This document shows, piece after piece, positions 47,686 through 57,716 of a stretch of DNA of 64,000 nucleotides. The stretch spans positions 320,264 to 384,263 of the forward strand of contig NZ_JAMWYX010000002.1 of the NCBI RefSeq assembly GCF_024305245.1, in the 5' to 3' direction. Origin of the DNA: Erythrobacter sp. (GTDB taxonomy: Bacteria; Pseudomonadota; Alphaproteobacteria; Sphingomonadales; Sphingomonadaceae). The first letter of the stretch is position 1, and each line of letters opens with the position of its first letter. The notes under the pieces are model-generated. The model had not been told where the DNA came from, searched no databases, and saw only the letters and a program-made list of their open reading frames with translations. The translations under genes and the position numbers were made by a program.

Positions 47686-48132
47686 TCAAGCCTGACCATT
47701 GCACCAAGCAGCGATTAGTTTGTCATGGGCGAGATCATATTCCGCGTGGACGACCACACAGCCCCCATCAATAACAGGCTTCGGTATCTTGTCAGGGCTG
47801 GTCCAAATTGTCTTGGCTTCCGCGCAGGTGGCCTCAGCCTCGCTGCACCGGTATTGGTGAAAATAGAGAGCCCGAATGCGACCGTCTGAGCTTTCAGTGT
47901 AATACCGCGTATATTCGCCCACCATGATCTCGGGCAGAGCCTGCGAGACCGCCCTTTCGATTCTCACGGCGAGAGCTTGGCGTTCCTCAACCCCGATTTG
48001 AACAGGCTCGCCTTCGGACCCATTCCGGGCGGAGAGGGCAGTTCTTTCATCCTCCGTCGAGGGTAGGGCTTCGCTGTCAGGGGCGCTGCATGAGGCGAGC
48101 GCTGCGACTCCCATAAATGCCACTAAGCGCAT
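47686..48132 (-). CDS. Hypothetical lipoprotein
   Basis: Signal peptide with lipobox ALASCSAPD. Confidence 0.6.
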   Translation of the reverse strand: MRLVAFMGVAALASCSAPDSEALPSTEDERTALSARNGSEGEPVQIGVEERQALAVRIERAVSQALPEIMVGEYTRYYTESSDGRIRALYFHQYRCSEAEATCAEAKTIWTSPDKIPKPVIDGGCVVVHAEYDLAHDKLIAAWCNGQA

Positions 48133-48142
48133 CGCACCCTCC

Positions 48143-48805
48143 TCACAAAAACCACACCGCCAGCACCCCGACCATCACCAGCACCACCGCGACCGAAAAC
48201 CCCAGCATCGCCAGCACCGGCCGCGTCACGCGCCCATGCAGCACCCAATCATACGCGCAGGCAATTGCAATCGTGATCGGCGGCTGCACCGCGATGGCGA
48301 CCGGATCGGGCAGGCCCAGCACCTGCACCACGCGGGCATAGGCGGGGGTCATCAGCGCCAGCGTCGCGATAAGCATGGCCTGCCGGTGCGCGGCGATGTC
48401 GCGGCTGCGGGCGAAGTGCAGGGCGGCGAAATAGAGCGGGATGAAGGTCACGAAGGCGGCCAGATTCACCACCGTCACCTCCGGACGGCCGAGTTCCTGC
48501 CCGATGCGCCATGATATCACCGATCCGCTCACCAATATCGCGGCCACCAGCGCGATTGAGGCGCGGCCCGTGGCCCGGTGCGCGGCCAGTTTGAACCGCG
48601 CGGCGAGGATGCTCTGGCTCGCGAGCAGGCCCAGCCATGCGATCATGCTCACTGCATGGAACACCACGAGCGGCGTGTAGCGGGCCTGCACTTCAGGGTG
48701 AGCGACCGCCTTCAGCGCAAAGGCAAACAAGGTGAAGCCCAGCAGCCCCAGCGCGATATTGCCCATCAATGTGTTGGCTCTGACGTGGCTTTCTGGCGCT
48801 CTCAC
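48143..48805 (-). CDS. Multi-TM membrane protein
   Basis: Multiple hydrophobic helices; complete ORF. Confidence 0.65.
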   Translation of the reverse strand: MRAPESHVRANTLMGNIALGLLGFTLFAFALKAVAHPEVQARYTPLVVFHAVSMIAWLGLLASQSILAARFKLAAHRATGRASIALVAAILVSGSVISWRIGQELGRPEVTVVNLAAFVTFIPLYFAALHFARSRDIAAHRQAMLIATLALMTPAYARVVQVLGLPDPVAIAVQPPITIAIACAYDWVLHGRVTRPVLAMLGFSVAVVLVMVGVLAVWFL

Positions 48806-49455
48806 TAATTCTCCCTTGCCGCCCGGATTGCGGCTCCGGCGGCAAACGGAGCGAGTGCCACCAGCGCGAGGCTTATGGCTGCAACGAAGCCGAGGCTGAC
48901 GGGATCCTGACGGGCGAGCGCGCCGGCACCGAAAATCAGGATTGGCAGGGCGAGCGGGATTAGCAGCAGGCCCGAAAGCGCCGCGCCTGCGCGCAAGCTG
49001 GCGGTGAGCGCGGCGATGATCAACCCGATTGCCGCCAGCCCCGGCGTGCCTGAGATCAGGCCCAGCAGCAGGATCTGGAACGTCTCACCCTCGATCTTGA
49101 GCAGCGCGGCGGCCGGGAACGTCGCCAGCACCAGCGGCGGACCGAAGCTGAGCCAGTGGGCGATCAGGCGCACCGCCATCATCGCCTCCTCCGCCATGCC
49201 GCGCAGCTTCAACTGGTCGAAGAAACCCAGTTCGATGTCGCGCGCCACCAGCTTTTCCAGCGGAAGGATCGCCGCGAGCAGCGCCGCGATCCACACCACG
49301 CCGCCGCCTGTGCGGGCCATCAGGTTGGCATCCGGCCCGACCGCGAAGGGGAACAGCATGGCGACCGCGACGAAGAACACGACGGGCAGCGCGGCTCCGC
49401 TGCCGGTGAAGGGGAAGAACTGCGCCAGATCGCGGCGGAGCAGGGCGGCGATCAT
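48805..49455 (-). CDS. ccmB: Heme exporter protein CcmB
   Basis: LLRRDLAQFFPFTGSGAALPVVFFVAVAMLFPFAVGPDANLMARTGGGVVWIAALLAAILPLEKLVARDIELGFFDQL. Confidence 0.92.
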   Translation of the reverse strand: MIAALLRRDLAQFFPFTGSGAALPVVFFVAVAMLFPFAVGPDANLMARTGGGVVWIAALLAAILPLEKLVARDIELGFFDQLKLRGMAEEAMMAVRLIAHWLSFGPPLVLATFPAAALLKIEGETFQILLLGLISGTPGLAAIGLIIAALTASLRAGAALSGLLLIPLALPILIFGAGALARQDPVSLGFVAAISLALVALAPFAAGAAIRAAREN

Positions 49456-50057
49456 GCCTCGGCCTCCGAAGGCGCGAAGTCCTCGATCGCGAACGCGGTC
49501 ATATCCGGCACATCAAGCGGTTGGTGCGAGGCGATCAGGGCGATCCCGCCGTCCGCGCAATGCTCCTGCACGAGTTCGCTGACCAGCGCCTGCGATGCGG
49601 TGTCGAGGCCGGACAGCGGCTCGTCGAGCAACCACACCGGCGCAGCCTGACCCAGCATCCGGGCGAGTGCGGCGCGTTTCTTCTGCCCGGTCGAAAGGTA
49701 GCGCACCGGCACTTCGGCCAGCGCCTCCAGCCTTAGCCGCGCCATGATCGCCTGCCCTCCGGCAGCGCCGTCCAGACCGAACCAGAAGGCCAGCGCCCGG
49801 CCCAGCGGCAGGTCGGGATCGAGGCCCGGACGTTCATCGAGCAAGGCCAGCGCGCCTGTGTGCCTCACTTCGCCCGCGTATGGTGTGGTGAAGCCCGCCA
49901 GCGCCCGGATCAGCGTGGTCTTGCCCGCGCCGTTCGCCCCCGTCACATGGCACGCGGCGCCCGCTTCCAGTGTAAACGTCAGCCGACGGAATAGCAGCCG
50001 GTCGCCCCGGCGGCAGGCCAGATCATGCGCTGACAGGGCGGGGGACAAGGCTTGCAT
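49452..50057 (-). CDS. ccmA: Heme ABC exporter ATP-binding protein CcmA
   Basis: TGANGAGKTTLIRALAGF; YLSTGQKKRAALARML; VWLLDEPLSGLD. Confidence 0.93.
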   Translation of the reverse strand: MQALSPALSAHDLACRRGDRLLFRRLTFTLEAGAACHVTGANGAGKTTLIRALAGFTTPYAGEVRHTGALALLDERPGLDPDLPLGRALAFWFGLDGAAGGQAIMARLRLEALAEVPVRYLSTGQKKRAALARMLGQAAPVWLLDEPLSGLDTASQALVSELVQEHCADGGIALIASHQPLDVPDMTAFAIEDFAPSEAEA

Positions 50058-50121
50058 TGGGCTGCAGCGTTAGGGAAAAGGGTCAGCGCAAACAAGCGAC
50101 CACGATCAAGGAGTGCCCGTC

Positions 50122-50421
50122 ATGTCCGTCCCCGAACTCGACGCCGATGAAATCAAGCAATTGCTCGCCGATCACCCGGCGTGGGAACTGGCGCGCGCAG
50201 GCAAGGCGATCACCCGCACGTTCCAGTTCAAGGATTTCTCTGAAGCCTGGGGCTTCATGAACCGCGTTGCCCTGCTGGCCGAGGCGCAGGATCACCACCC
50301 CGAATGGTTCAACGTCTATGCCAAGGTCGAGATCACGCTGACCACGCATGATGCAGGCGCAAGCGGCGGACTGTCGCAGCGCGATGCCAAACTGGCGCGG
50401 GCGATTGATGGAATTGAGTAG
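50122..50421 (+). CDS. phhB: 4a-hydroxytetrahydrobiopterin dehydratase
   Basis: [45 protein letters not shown]-like. Confidence 0.9.
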   Translation: MSVPELDADEIKQLLADHPAWELARAGKAITRTFQFKDFSEAWGFMNRVALLAEAQDHHPEWFNVYAKVEITLTTHDAGASGGLSQRDAKLARAIDGIE

Positions 50422-50433
50422 GCTTAGGAATGC

Positions 50434-50531
50434 ACCAACGGCCCGAAGGGCCGCAAGGCCGACCGGCCGCCCGCAGCGACGCGGCCGTCAGGCCGCATGA
50501 GCGAGGATTTCCCACGCCGGAGGGCGTGCGG
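50434..50531 (-). repeat. Interspersed repeat, copy 2 (inverse orientation to copy 1)
   Basis: Reverse complement matches 3234..3340. Confidence 0.75.
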
Positions 50532-50542
50532 ACAAAAAATGC

Positions 50543-51349
50543 CTACCGCCCCAGCGGCCCCTGGCTCCCGCGCAGTTGCTTGCGCACCTTGCCGGGCATC
50601 CAGCGCTTGGCGAAGGCCATCGATTTCGAGGTTTTGCCGACGAAATAATCCAGCTTGTCGCCGTGAACCGCATCCCACACCGCTTTGGCGACTTCCTCGA
50701 CCGGCGTGATTTCCAGCCCGGCGGCGCGCACCCGGTCGCGAATCTGTTCGTTCGATTTGCGGTTGCCGGTGCCGTCGAGCAGCGGGGTTTCGATGAAGCT
50801 CGGACACACTGATGCGACGGTGATCTTGTCGCCCGCCCATTCGGCATCGAGGCTTTCCGACACGGCGCGCACCCCGAATTTGGTGGCGCAATAGACGCTC
50901 ATGCCGGCGGACCCGGCGATCCCGGCGGCGCTGGCGATGTTGATCAATGCCGATCCCGGCGCGCTCGCCTTGAGATAGGGGTAGGCCGCCTGCGCGCCGT
51001 ACAGCACGCCCTTCAGATTGATGTCGAGGCAGCGGTCGATCTCTTCGGGGTCAAGCTCGTGCAGCGATCCGCCGGTGCCGATCCCGGCATTGTTGATCAC
51101 CGCATCGATCCGCGATCCGGCGGCGGTGTGGAACGCCGCCAGCGCCTCGTCCCACGCCGCGCGGTCGCGCACGTCGAGCCGGTGCGAATATTTGAACCCG
51201 CCTTCGATCAGGCCGAGCGTGTCCTGCATCCCGGCTTCGTTGACATCGGCGATCCCGACAAACCAGCCGCGCTCCCCGAAATGGCGGGCGACCGCGCGCC
51301 CGATGCCGGACGCGCCGCCGGTGATGAAGATGCTGCGCCGTTCTGTCAT
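50543..51349 (-). CDS. SDR family oxidoreductase
   Basis: IFITGGASGIGRAVARHFGERGW; NNAGIGTGG; YCATKFGVRAVSESL. Confidence 0.92.
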   Translation of the reverse strand: MTERRSIFITGGASGIGRAVARHFGERGWFVGIADVNEAGMQDTLGLIEGGFKYSHRLDVRDRAAWDEALAAFHTAAGSRIDAVINNAGIGTGGSLHELDPEEIDRCLDINLKGVLYGAQAAYPYLKASAPGSALINIASAAGIAGSAGMSVYCATKFGVRAVSESLDAEWAGDKITVASVCPSFIETPLLDGTGNRKSNEQIRDRVRAAGLEITPVEEVAKAVWDAVHGDKLDYFVGKTSKSMAFAKRWMPGKVRKQLRGSQGPLGR

Positions 51350-51433
51350 GTGATCCCCTCTCGATTGCTATTTGCAACCTGCTTAGGGGCGGATGCGGCG
51401 CTTGTCAGCAGGCAGAATGCGCGGCGGCCTGCA

Positions 51434-53512
51434 CTAACCGCCCAGCGCCGCTGTCAGCCCCTTCACGTGGTCTTCGCCCTCGACGATTTCGGCGCTCGAA
51501 GGCTCCAGCGCGTCCCCAAGCGGTTCGGCCCGGCCGCCGATGCATTCGGCGAGGAAATTTTCGGCGATGGCGTAGAAGGCGATGCTGTTTTCGGGACGGG
51601 CGAAACCGTGGCCTTCGTCAGGGTAAAGGACGTAGGTCACCGGAACCCCGGCCGATTTCATCGCATTCACGATCTGGTCGCTTTCGGCCTGCTTCACGCG
51701 CGGATCATTGGCGCCTTGCGCGATCAGCAGCGGCTTCACGATCTTGTCCGCCTTGTATAGCGGGCTGGCGGCGCGCAGCAGCGCAAGGCCTTCCTCTGTG
51801 TTCGGGTTGCCCATGCGTTCGTGGAACGTCTTGACCAGCGGAGCCCAGTAGGGCGGGATCGTCGACAGCAGGGTTTCAAGGTTCGAAGGGCCGACGATGT
51901 CCACCCCGCAGGCGAAGGCTTCGGGCGTGAAGGTGAGGCCCGCCAGCGTCGCATAGCCGCCGTATGATCCGCCCATGATGGCGACCTTGTCGGCCTGCGC
52001 GATGCCCTGATCGATCGCCCACTGGGTCGCGTCGATCAGGTCGTCATGCATCTTCAGACCCCACTGCTTGTTACCGGCATTGATGAAGTCCTTCCCGAAT
52101 CCGGTCGACCCGCGGAAATTGACGCTCAGCACCGCGTAGCCGCGATTGGCGAGCAGCTGGTGGGCGGAGTTGAAGCCATACCCGTCGCGCGCCCACGGCC
52201 CGCCATGCACCAGCAGCACCATCGGCACGGGCTTGTCCGGCTTGCCGTTGCCGTCCGCATCGCTGCCGGGCGGCAGAGTGAGGTAGGACGGCAGGATCAG
52301 ACCATCGCGGCTGGCGATTTCGACCGGATGCATCACTTGCAGCGGCATCCCTTCAAGTTCGGGGCGCGAGACATAGAACGGGGTCAGCGTGCTCGCCGCG
52401 CGATCATAGATGTAGGTCGCAACCGGCTTTGTCAGCGGGTCGTTCCAGACGATCCAAACGCTGTCGTCATCGGTGCGGCTGTTGACGCCGAAATCGCCGT
52501 CGAGCCGCTGATCCAGCCAATCGAGCGAGGCGCGGGTTTCGGGATCGGTCGCGGTCCACTCGGTGGTCAGGTAATTGACCGCATAGGCCTCGACCTCGCC
52601 GGTGACGGGATCGCGCAGGGTGCTGCCGATATCGGCCTTGTCGTTCTCGGCAATCAGCCGCCGTTCACCGGTTGCGGTGTCCTGCGCATACAGCGCGGCG
52701 GTGTTGCGATTACGGCTGTCGAGCCAGTAGAGCGTCGTGCCATCGGTGGTGTAACCGGCGGGCGCGGTGCTGAGCGAATCTTCCATTGCCGTGGTTTCAA
52801 ACGGGGTTTCCTCGACTGCGTTGTCGGTCACGCGGAAATAGTCGGTGCCACCCGCTTCGTTCTGCTGCATCGCCATGCGCAGCGTCAGACTGTCATCGGC
52901 CATGAACCCGGCATAGGCGTTGTTTTCCAGCACCAGTTCCAACTCGCCGGTGGTGATGTCGAGCAGGTAGACATCGTGCCACTGCGGATCGCGGTTGTTG
53001 AGGCCCAGCAGCAGTTTGTCCTTGATCGTGGTCGAGCCGCCGACCAGCTGCACGCGGGTGTTTTCGAACGGGGTCACGGTCGTTTCCGCGCCGCTGGTCA
53101 CATCGACGCGGTAGAGCAGGAAATTCTCGTCCCCGCCCTTGTCCTGAATGTACATTACCGCGCGCGAATCCGGCGACCAGAAATGCTGGCGGATCGGGCG
53201 GTCGGTTGCGTTGGTCATGGCGCGGGCGGCATCGGGGTTGTCGGCAGGCGCGACCCAGATGTTGAGCACGCCGTCCTTGGGGGCGAGCCAGCTCAACCAT
53301 TGACCGTCCGGGCTGATCTGGCCTGCCGCGCGGGTGGGATTTCCGAACAGTGCATCGCGCGGGATCAGGGGGGCGGATTGGGCTTGCGTGGTCATTGCGG
53401 CTCCGGCGGTGATGGCAGGGGAAGGTTCGGCGAAGGTCAGGCCCGGCAGCATCAGCGCAGCGGCAGCAGCGCCGCAGGCCAGCAGGCGGGCGAAACGTGT
53501 GGGACGGGGCAT
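51434..53512 (-). CDS. S9 family peptidase (prolyl oligopeptidase-type)
   Basis: VAIMGGSYGGYATLAGLTFTPEAFACGVDIVG; DEGHGFARPEN; signal peptide. Confidence 0.92.
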   Translation of the reverse strand: MPRPTRFARLLACGAAAAALMLPGLTFAEPSPAITAGAAMTTQAQSAPLIPRDALFGNPTRAAGQISPDGQWLSWLAPKDGVLNIWVAPADNPDAARAMTNATDRPIRQHFWSPDSRAVMYIQDKGGDENFLLYRVDVTSGAETTVTPFENTRVQLVGGSTTIKDKLLLGLNNRDPQWHDVYLLDITTGELELVLENNAYAGFMADDSLTLRMAMQQNEAGGTDYFRVTDNAVEETPFETTAMEDSLSTAPAGYTTDGTTLYWLDSRNRNTAALYAQDTATGERRLIAENDKADIGSTLRDPVTGEVEAYAVNYLTTEWTATDPETRASLDWLDQRLDGDFGVNSRTDDDSVWIVWNDPLTKPVATYIYDRAASTLTPFYVSRPELEGMPLQVMHPVEIASRDGLILPSYLTLPPGSDADGNGKPDKPVPMVLLVHGGPWARDGYGFNSAHQLLANRGYAVLSVNFRGSTGFGKDFINAGNKQWGLKMHDDLIDATQWAIDQGIAQADKVAIMGGSYGGYATLAGLTFTPEAFACGVDIVGPSNLETLLSTIPPYWAPLVKTFHERMGNPNTEEGLALLRAASPLYKADKIVKPLLIAQGANDPRVKQAESDQIVNAMKSAGVPVTYVLYPDEGHGFARPENSIAFYAIAENFLAECIGGRAEPLGDALEPSSAEIVEGEDHVKGLTAALGG

Positions 53513-53595
53513 GGAGTCTCTCCTCTCCGGTGCATGTCTTTTTCTGTGTTATGCAGATAAGACACCGGCGGGGCGGGTGCAAGCAGCCTGTCGGA

Positions 53596-54219
53596 TCAAA
53601 GCGCCGGATTGGCGTAAAAATGCCACGTGAAGATCGCCATCGCCCCGCGCTGCGGCGACCACGGCTCGGCCAGCTTGCGGGTGGTTTTTTCAGCCGGACG
53701 TTCTTCGAGATCGAGCAGGCGTTTGACGCCTTCCTGCACGGCGAGGTCTCCGGCGGGCCAGATATCGGGGCGGCCTTCAGCGAACAGCAGGTAAATCTCT
53801 GCCGACCAGCGCCCGATGCCCTTGATCAGGGTGAGCAGGGCAATCGCTTCCTCGTCATCGGCGGGCAGATTGTCGAAATCGAGTTCGCCTGCGATCATCA
53901 ATTCGCACAGGGATCGCGCATAGCCCTGTTTCTGGCGCGATAATCCGCAGGCGCGCAGGGCATCATAATCGCGCGCCAGCAAGTCAGCGGGGGCAAAATC
54001 CGGGCCGAGTTCCGCCTCCAGCTTGGTCCACACCGATGCCGCCGAAGCGACCGAGACCTGCTGGCCGACAATGGTGCGCAGCAGCGTTTCGAAACCGGGC
54101 GCACGAATCCGCGCATCGGGATAGCCGACGCGGTCCAGCGCGCTGGCCAACTGCGGTTCGCGCAGCGCCAGCGCATCGAGGTCTTCACGCAATTTTTCCG
54201 CCGTCAGCCCCACTGTCAC
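53596..54219 (-). CDS. DNA-3-methyladenine glycosylase II-like (AlkA family)
   Basis: FETLLRTIVGQQVSVASAASVWTKLE; LTLIKGIGRWSAEIYLLFAEGRPDIWPAGDLAV. Confidence 0.9.
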   Translation of the reverse strand: MTVGLTAEKLREDLDALALREPQLASALDRVGYPDARIRAPGFETLLRTIVGQQVSVASAASVWTKLEAELGPDFAPADLLARDYDALRACGLSRQKQGYARSLCELMIAGELDFDNLPADDEEAIALLTLIKGIGRWSAEIYLLFAEGRPDIWPAGDLAVQEGVKRLLDLEERPAEKTTRKLAEPWSPQRGAMAIFTWHFYANPAL

Positions 54220-54320
54220 TTTCCTTAACTTGCCTTGATCCGCAGAGTGCCTTAGCAGCCGCGGTTGCACTCTCCCAGCGCATCCGATTGCGCCCAATAG
54301 CCGAAAAGGACACGTAGCCC

Positions 54321-54638
54321 ATGCCCAGACTGGTCGTCACCAATCGCGAAGGCGAAACCAGCGAGATCAGCGTCGATGAAGGCCTGACCGTGATGGAAGC
54401 GATCCGCGACAACGGGTTCGACGAACTGCTGGCGCTGTGCGGCGGGTGCTGTTCGTGCGCGACGTGTCACGTGCATGTCGATCCGGCCTTTGTCGACAAG
54501 CTGCCGAAAATGAGCGAGGACGAGGACGATCTGCTCGAATCCTCCGATCATCGTGAACCCACTTCGCGCCTGTCGTGTCAGGTTCCGCTGACCGCCGCGC
54601 TCGACGGGCTCCACATCACCATCGCTCCGGAAGATTGA
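54321..54638 (+). CDS. 2Fe-2S ferredoxin
   Basis: [23 protein letters not shown]...RLSCQVPLT. Confidence 0.93.
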   Translation: MPRLVVTNREGETSEISVDEGLTVMEAIRDNGFDELLALCGGCCSCATCHVHVDPAFVDKLPKMSEDEDDLLESSDHREPTSRLSCQVPLTAALDGLHITIAPED

Positions 54639-54662
54639 TCGTCCGGCGCGGGAAACAGGCCG

Positions 54663-55034
54663 GTGCACGATGACCTGGCCCGTTTTCTGCGCGACGAATT
54701 GGGGCATATGCCGAGCGGCTCTGCGGGGCCGTGGCCTGTGCGCGGGCCGGTTTGGCTGTGGCAGGGCAGCGCTGGCGCTCCGGCCAAGGGCAGCTGGTAT
54801 TTCCTGACCATCGACGGAGCGACGGCTCAGGCGATCCGCGCCCATGCCACCAACGCAGCAGCGTGGGGATCGGTCTATGTCGAGGCGACGATCGGCGACA
54901 CGACATGGCGCACATCGCTGTTTCCCTCGAAACAGGCAGGCGGCTGGCTGCTGCCGCTGAAGGCAGCGGTGCGCAAGGCGGAACGGATCGCCGAGGGCAG
55001 CGAAGTCGAGGTTCTGCTCGCGCTGGCTTCGTGA
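54663..55034 (+). CDS. DUF1905 family protein
   Basis: WYFLTIDGATAQAIRAHA...GSVYVEATIGDTTWRTSLFPSKQAGGWLLPLKAAVRKAERI. Confidence 0.8.
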   Translation: MHDDLARFLRDELGHMPSGSAGPWPVRGPVWLWQGSAGAPAKGSWYFLTIDGATAQAIRAHATNAAAWGSVYVEATIGDTTWRTSLFPSKQAGGWLLPLKAAVRKAERIAEGSEVEVLLALAS

Positions 55035-55086
55035 CGCCGGGACTTGAGCGTTGCAGCCTGCCGCATGAGCGCCTAATTCCCTTGCC

Positions 55087-56115
55087 ATGAACATCACCAA
55101 GCCTTTTGCCGATACACTCGCACTGATCGGCAATACCCCGATTGTCCGGCTCGCTGGCCCCAGCGAAGCGGCGGGCTGCGACATCTACGGCAAGTGCGAA
55201 TTCGCCAACCCCGGCTCCTCAGTCAAAGACCGCGCCGCGCTGTGGATCATCCGCGATGCCGAGGCACGCGGGGAGCTGCTGCCGGGCGGCACCGTGGTCG
55301 AAGGGACGGCAGGCAACACCGGGATCGGGGTCGCGCTGGTCGCCAATGCCAAGGGGTACAAGACGATCATCGTCATGCCCGACAACCAGTCCAAGGAAAA
55401 GATGGACACGTTGCGGGCGCTGGGCGCGCAGCTGGTGCTGGTACCGCCGACCAAGTTCGCCAACCCCGGCCATTTCGTCCACACCTCGCGCCGTCTGGCC
55501 GAGGAAACCCCCGGCGCGGTCTGGGCCAACCAGTTCGACAACATCGCCAACCGCCGCGCCCATATCGAAGGCACTGCGCCCGAAATCTGGGAGCAACTGG
55601 GCGGGCGCGTCGATGGCTTCACCTGCGCGGCGGGCACCGGCGGAACGATTGCCGGGGTGGGCCTTGGCCTGAAAGCAATGGACGAGAACATCCGCATCGC
55701 GCTGACCGATCCGCACGGCGCGGCGCTGTATAATTACTACGCCCACGGCGAGTTGAAGGCCGAAGGCTCCTCGGTCGCCGAGGGGATCGGGCAGGGACGC
55801 ATCACCGCCAACCTCGAAGGTGCACCGATCGACACGCAATACCGCATCGGCGACGAAGAAGGACTGATGTGGGTGGCGCGCTTGCTGAAGGAAGAAGGTC
55901 TGTGCCTTGGTCTCTCGTCAGGCATCAATGTCGCGGGCGCGGTGGAACTGGGCCGCGAACTGGTGGCCGAGGGGCGCGACAATCCGCAGGTCGTCACGAT
56001 CCTGTGCGACACCGGCTTCCGCTATCTTTCGACGCTTTACAACGCCGAATGGCTCGCCGCCAAGGAACTGCCGGTGTTCGACTGGCTCGAACCGCGGCCC
56101 GGAGACGAGGCGTGA
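55087..56115 (+). CDS. cysK: Cysteine synthase A
   Basis: IGNTPIVRLAGPSEAAGCDIYGKCEFANPGSSVKDRAALWII; GTAGNTGIGVALVANAKGYKTIIVMPDNQSKEK. Confidence 0.92.
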   Translation: MNITKPFADTLALIGNTPIVRLAGPSEAAGCDIYGKCEFANPGSSVKDRAALWIIRDAEARGELLPGGTVVEGTAGNTGIGVALVANAKGYKTIIVMPDNQSKEKMDTLRALGAQLVLVPPTKFANPGHFVHTSRRLAEETPGAVWANQFDNIANRRAHIEGTAPEIWEQLGGRVDGFTCAAGTGGTIAGVGLGLKAMDENIRIALTDPHGAALYNYYAHGELKAEGSSVAEGIGQGRITANLEGAPIDTQYRIGDEEGLMWVARLLKEEGLCLGLSSGINVAGAVELGRELVAEGRDNPQVVTILCDTGFRYLSTLYNAEWLAAKELPVFDWLEPRPGDEA

Positions 56116-56537
56116 CACGCGCGCCGCTGCTGGCTAGGCTGCGTAGCATGACCCAGCGCAGTCTTTTCCCGGCCGGGCGCAATCAGCCCTCGGGCGCGCT
56201 CGATCCGGTGGCCGAGCCAGAGCCTGCCACTCCGGCCAGCGTAAATCGTCAGGAAGCGATCCAGCGATTGCAGATCGGGGTGTTCGGCATCGCCGCCATG
56301 CTGCTGCTGGTCGGTCTAGCCAGCATCATCGGCAGTCAGGCCGATTTTACCGAGCAAGCCGCCGTCCCCGAAGCCGCGCCCACCACCGAGCCGACGCCTG
56401 AACCGTCGCGCGCCAATCCGCTGGCCGATGCCGGTGTTGTGCCGGACATCGCGGTCGAGCCGAGCCCCACGCCGGCGATCCCGCTCGACTTGCCGCCGCC
56501 AGCCCCTGCGCCGGATAATGCGCCAGATCCGCAATAG
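56112..56537 (+). CDS. Hypothetical membrane protein with Pro-rich tail
   Basis: GTG start overlapping cysK stop; one TM helix. Confidence 0.6.
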   Translation: MTRAPLLARLRSMTQRSLFPAGRNQPSGALDPVAEPEPATPASVNRQEAIQRLQIGVFGIAAMLLLVGLASIIGSQADFTEQAAVPEAAPTTEPTPEPSRANPLADAGVVPDIAVEPSPTPAIPLDLPPPAPAPDNAPDPQ

Positions 56538-57318
56538 AACCATCGCCTCGCTGGTCGGCGCAGTGCTGGCGCTGGCCGCCTGCAGCGCCGCCCCGACGGA
56601 ACCTGCCAATCTGGAACCGGCCAGCCCGGAACCTGCCAGTGATGCGCGTCCGCCGCTGGGGCTGATGAGCAGTCTGCCGCTCTACTGGCCGGCGGATGCC
56701 GATATCGCTGACATTGCCGCTGATCGGGCCGCCCCGCCGTGGCAGCGCCGCGCGATCGAGACACGCTATCGGCCGGTGCCGCTCGACACGCTGACCCCCA
56801 TTCCCGCGCTATCCCCCGACACGCCCGAAACCGACCCGCTGGCGGATCTTGACCGGTTGGCGGTGATCCAGCCGCGCGGGCTTTCGCCCGGCGATAATGT
56901 CGCGCTCGACGCATGGGTGCGGGGCGGGGGAAGCCTGTTGCTGGTGCTCGATCCGGCAACGACCGGGGATTACGACTTGCCGCTGGGCGATCCGCGCCGC
57001 CCGGTCGAAACCGCGCTGATCCCGCCGGTGGTCGAACGCTGGGGGCTGGCGGTCAGCTTTGACGAGCGGCAGGCGCTGGCGGTGGCCGATGCGTCGCTCG
57101 GCGGAGCCGCACTGCCGCTGGCGCTGCCGGGCCGTATCGCTGTGACCGATCCCGCCGCAGCCGATTGCACGCTGGCAGCAGAAGGCGCGGCGGCGGCGTG
57201 CCGGGTGGGCAAGGGCAGGGTCACTCTGATCGCCGATGCCGCGCTGTTCGAACATCCCGAACTGGCGGGCGAGAACGGACAAACCCTCGCCGGATTGCTG
57301 GCCGCCGCCTTCGAATAG
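56518..57318 (+). CDS. Lipoprotein, GldG/ABC-type auxiliary domain-like
   Basis: Lipobox LAACSAAP; LDAWVRGGGSLLLVLDP...GRVTLIADAALFEHPELAGENG. Confidence 0.6.
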   Translation: MRQIRNRTIASLVGAVLALAACSAAPTEPANLEPASPEPASDARPPLGLMSSLPLYWPADADIADIAADRAAPPWQRRAIETRYRPVPLDTLTPIPALSPDTPETDPLADLDRLAVIQPRGLSPGDNVALDAWVRGGGSLLLVLDPATTGDYDLPLGDPRRPVETALIPPVVERWGLAVSFDERQALAVADASLGGAALPLALPGRIAVTDPAAADCTLAAEGAAAACRVGKGRVTLIADAALFEHPELAGENGQTLAGLLAAAFE

Positions 57319-57327
57319 GGGCGATCG

Positions 57328-57396
57328 GGGAAATCGCGGGACAGCCGGGACTCGGCGGGGGACTCGGGCGGGAAACACTACGGAAAATCGCGGAAA
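57328..57396 (+). promoter_or_regulatory. ~10-bp-periodic GGGA/CGGA box array (possible MraZ sites, forward orientation)
   Basis: GGGA at 57328, 57338, 57347, 57359, 57370; CGGAAA at 57381, 57391. Confidence 0.5.
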
Positions 57397-57503
57397 ACGG
57401 GTGGATCAGGGCCGGATTCGCGCGATGCCGTTCGGCAAGTATCCACTGAGCAGTGGGCTGTTGGACAAGAGGAAGGGAATAAAATCAGCGTGATAACTAG
57501 TTT

Positions 57504-57548
57504 TCCCGTGATTTCCCGTAAAAATCCCTTTCATCCCGCCTGCTTCCC
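57504..57548 (-). promoter_or_regulatory. ~10-bp-periodic TCCC box array (possible MraZ sites, reverse orientation)
   Basis: CCC at 57505, 57515, 57526, 57535, 57546, each preceded by T. Confidence 0.5.
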
Positions 57549-57716
57549 AGATATTACCACGGTCCATCAAACATGCCTGTTTGCAACGCGTTCGGCTGGT
57601 GGGGTCGGCGCGGTGCCGCCGCTTGCCTGCTCGCGGCGACGGGGAGGGCGTGTCTGGATTACGGCCGGTTCCCTTAACGGGGCAGGCCACAACGGGGTAA
57701 GAGGGGATCGCGTCGG

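Noticed and set aside
52046-53560. 504-aa plus-strand ORF opposite the S9 peptidase
   Set aside because: Antisense artefact; low-complexity Gly/Arg/His composition.
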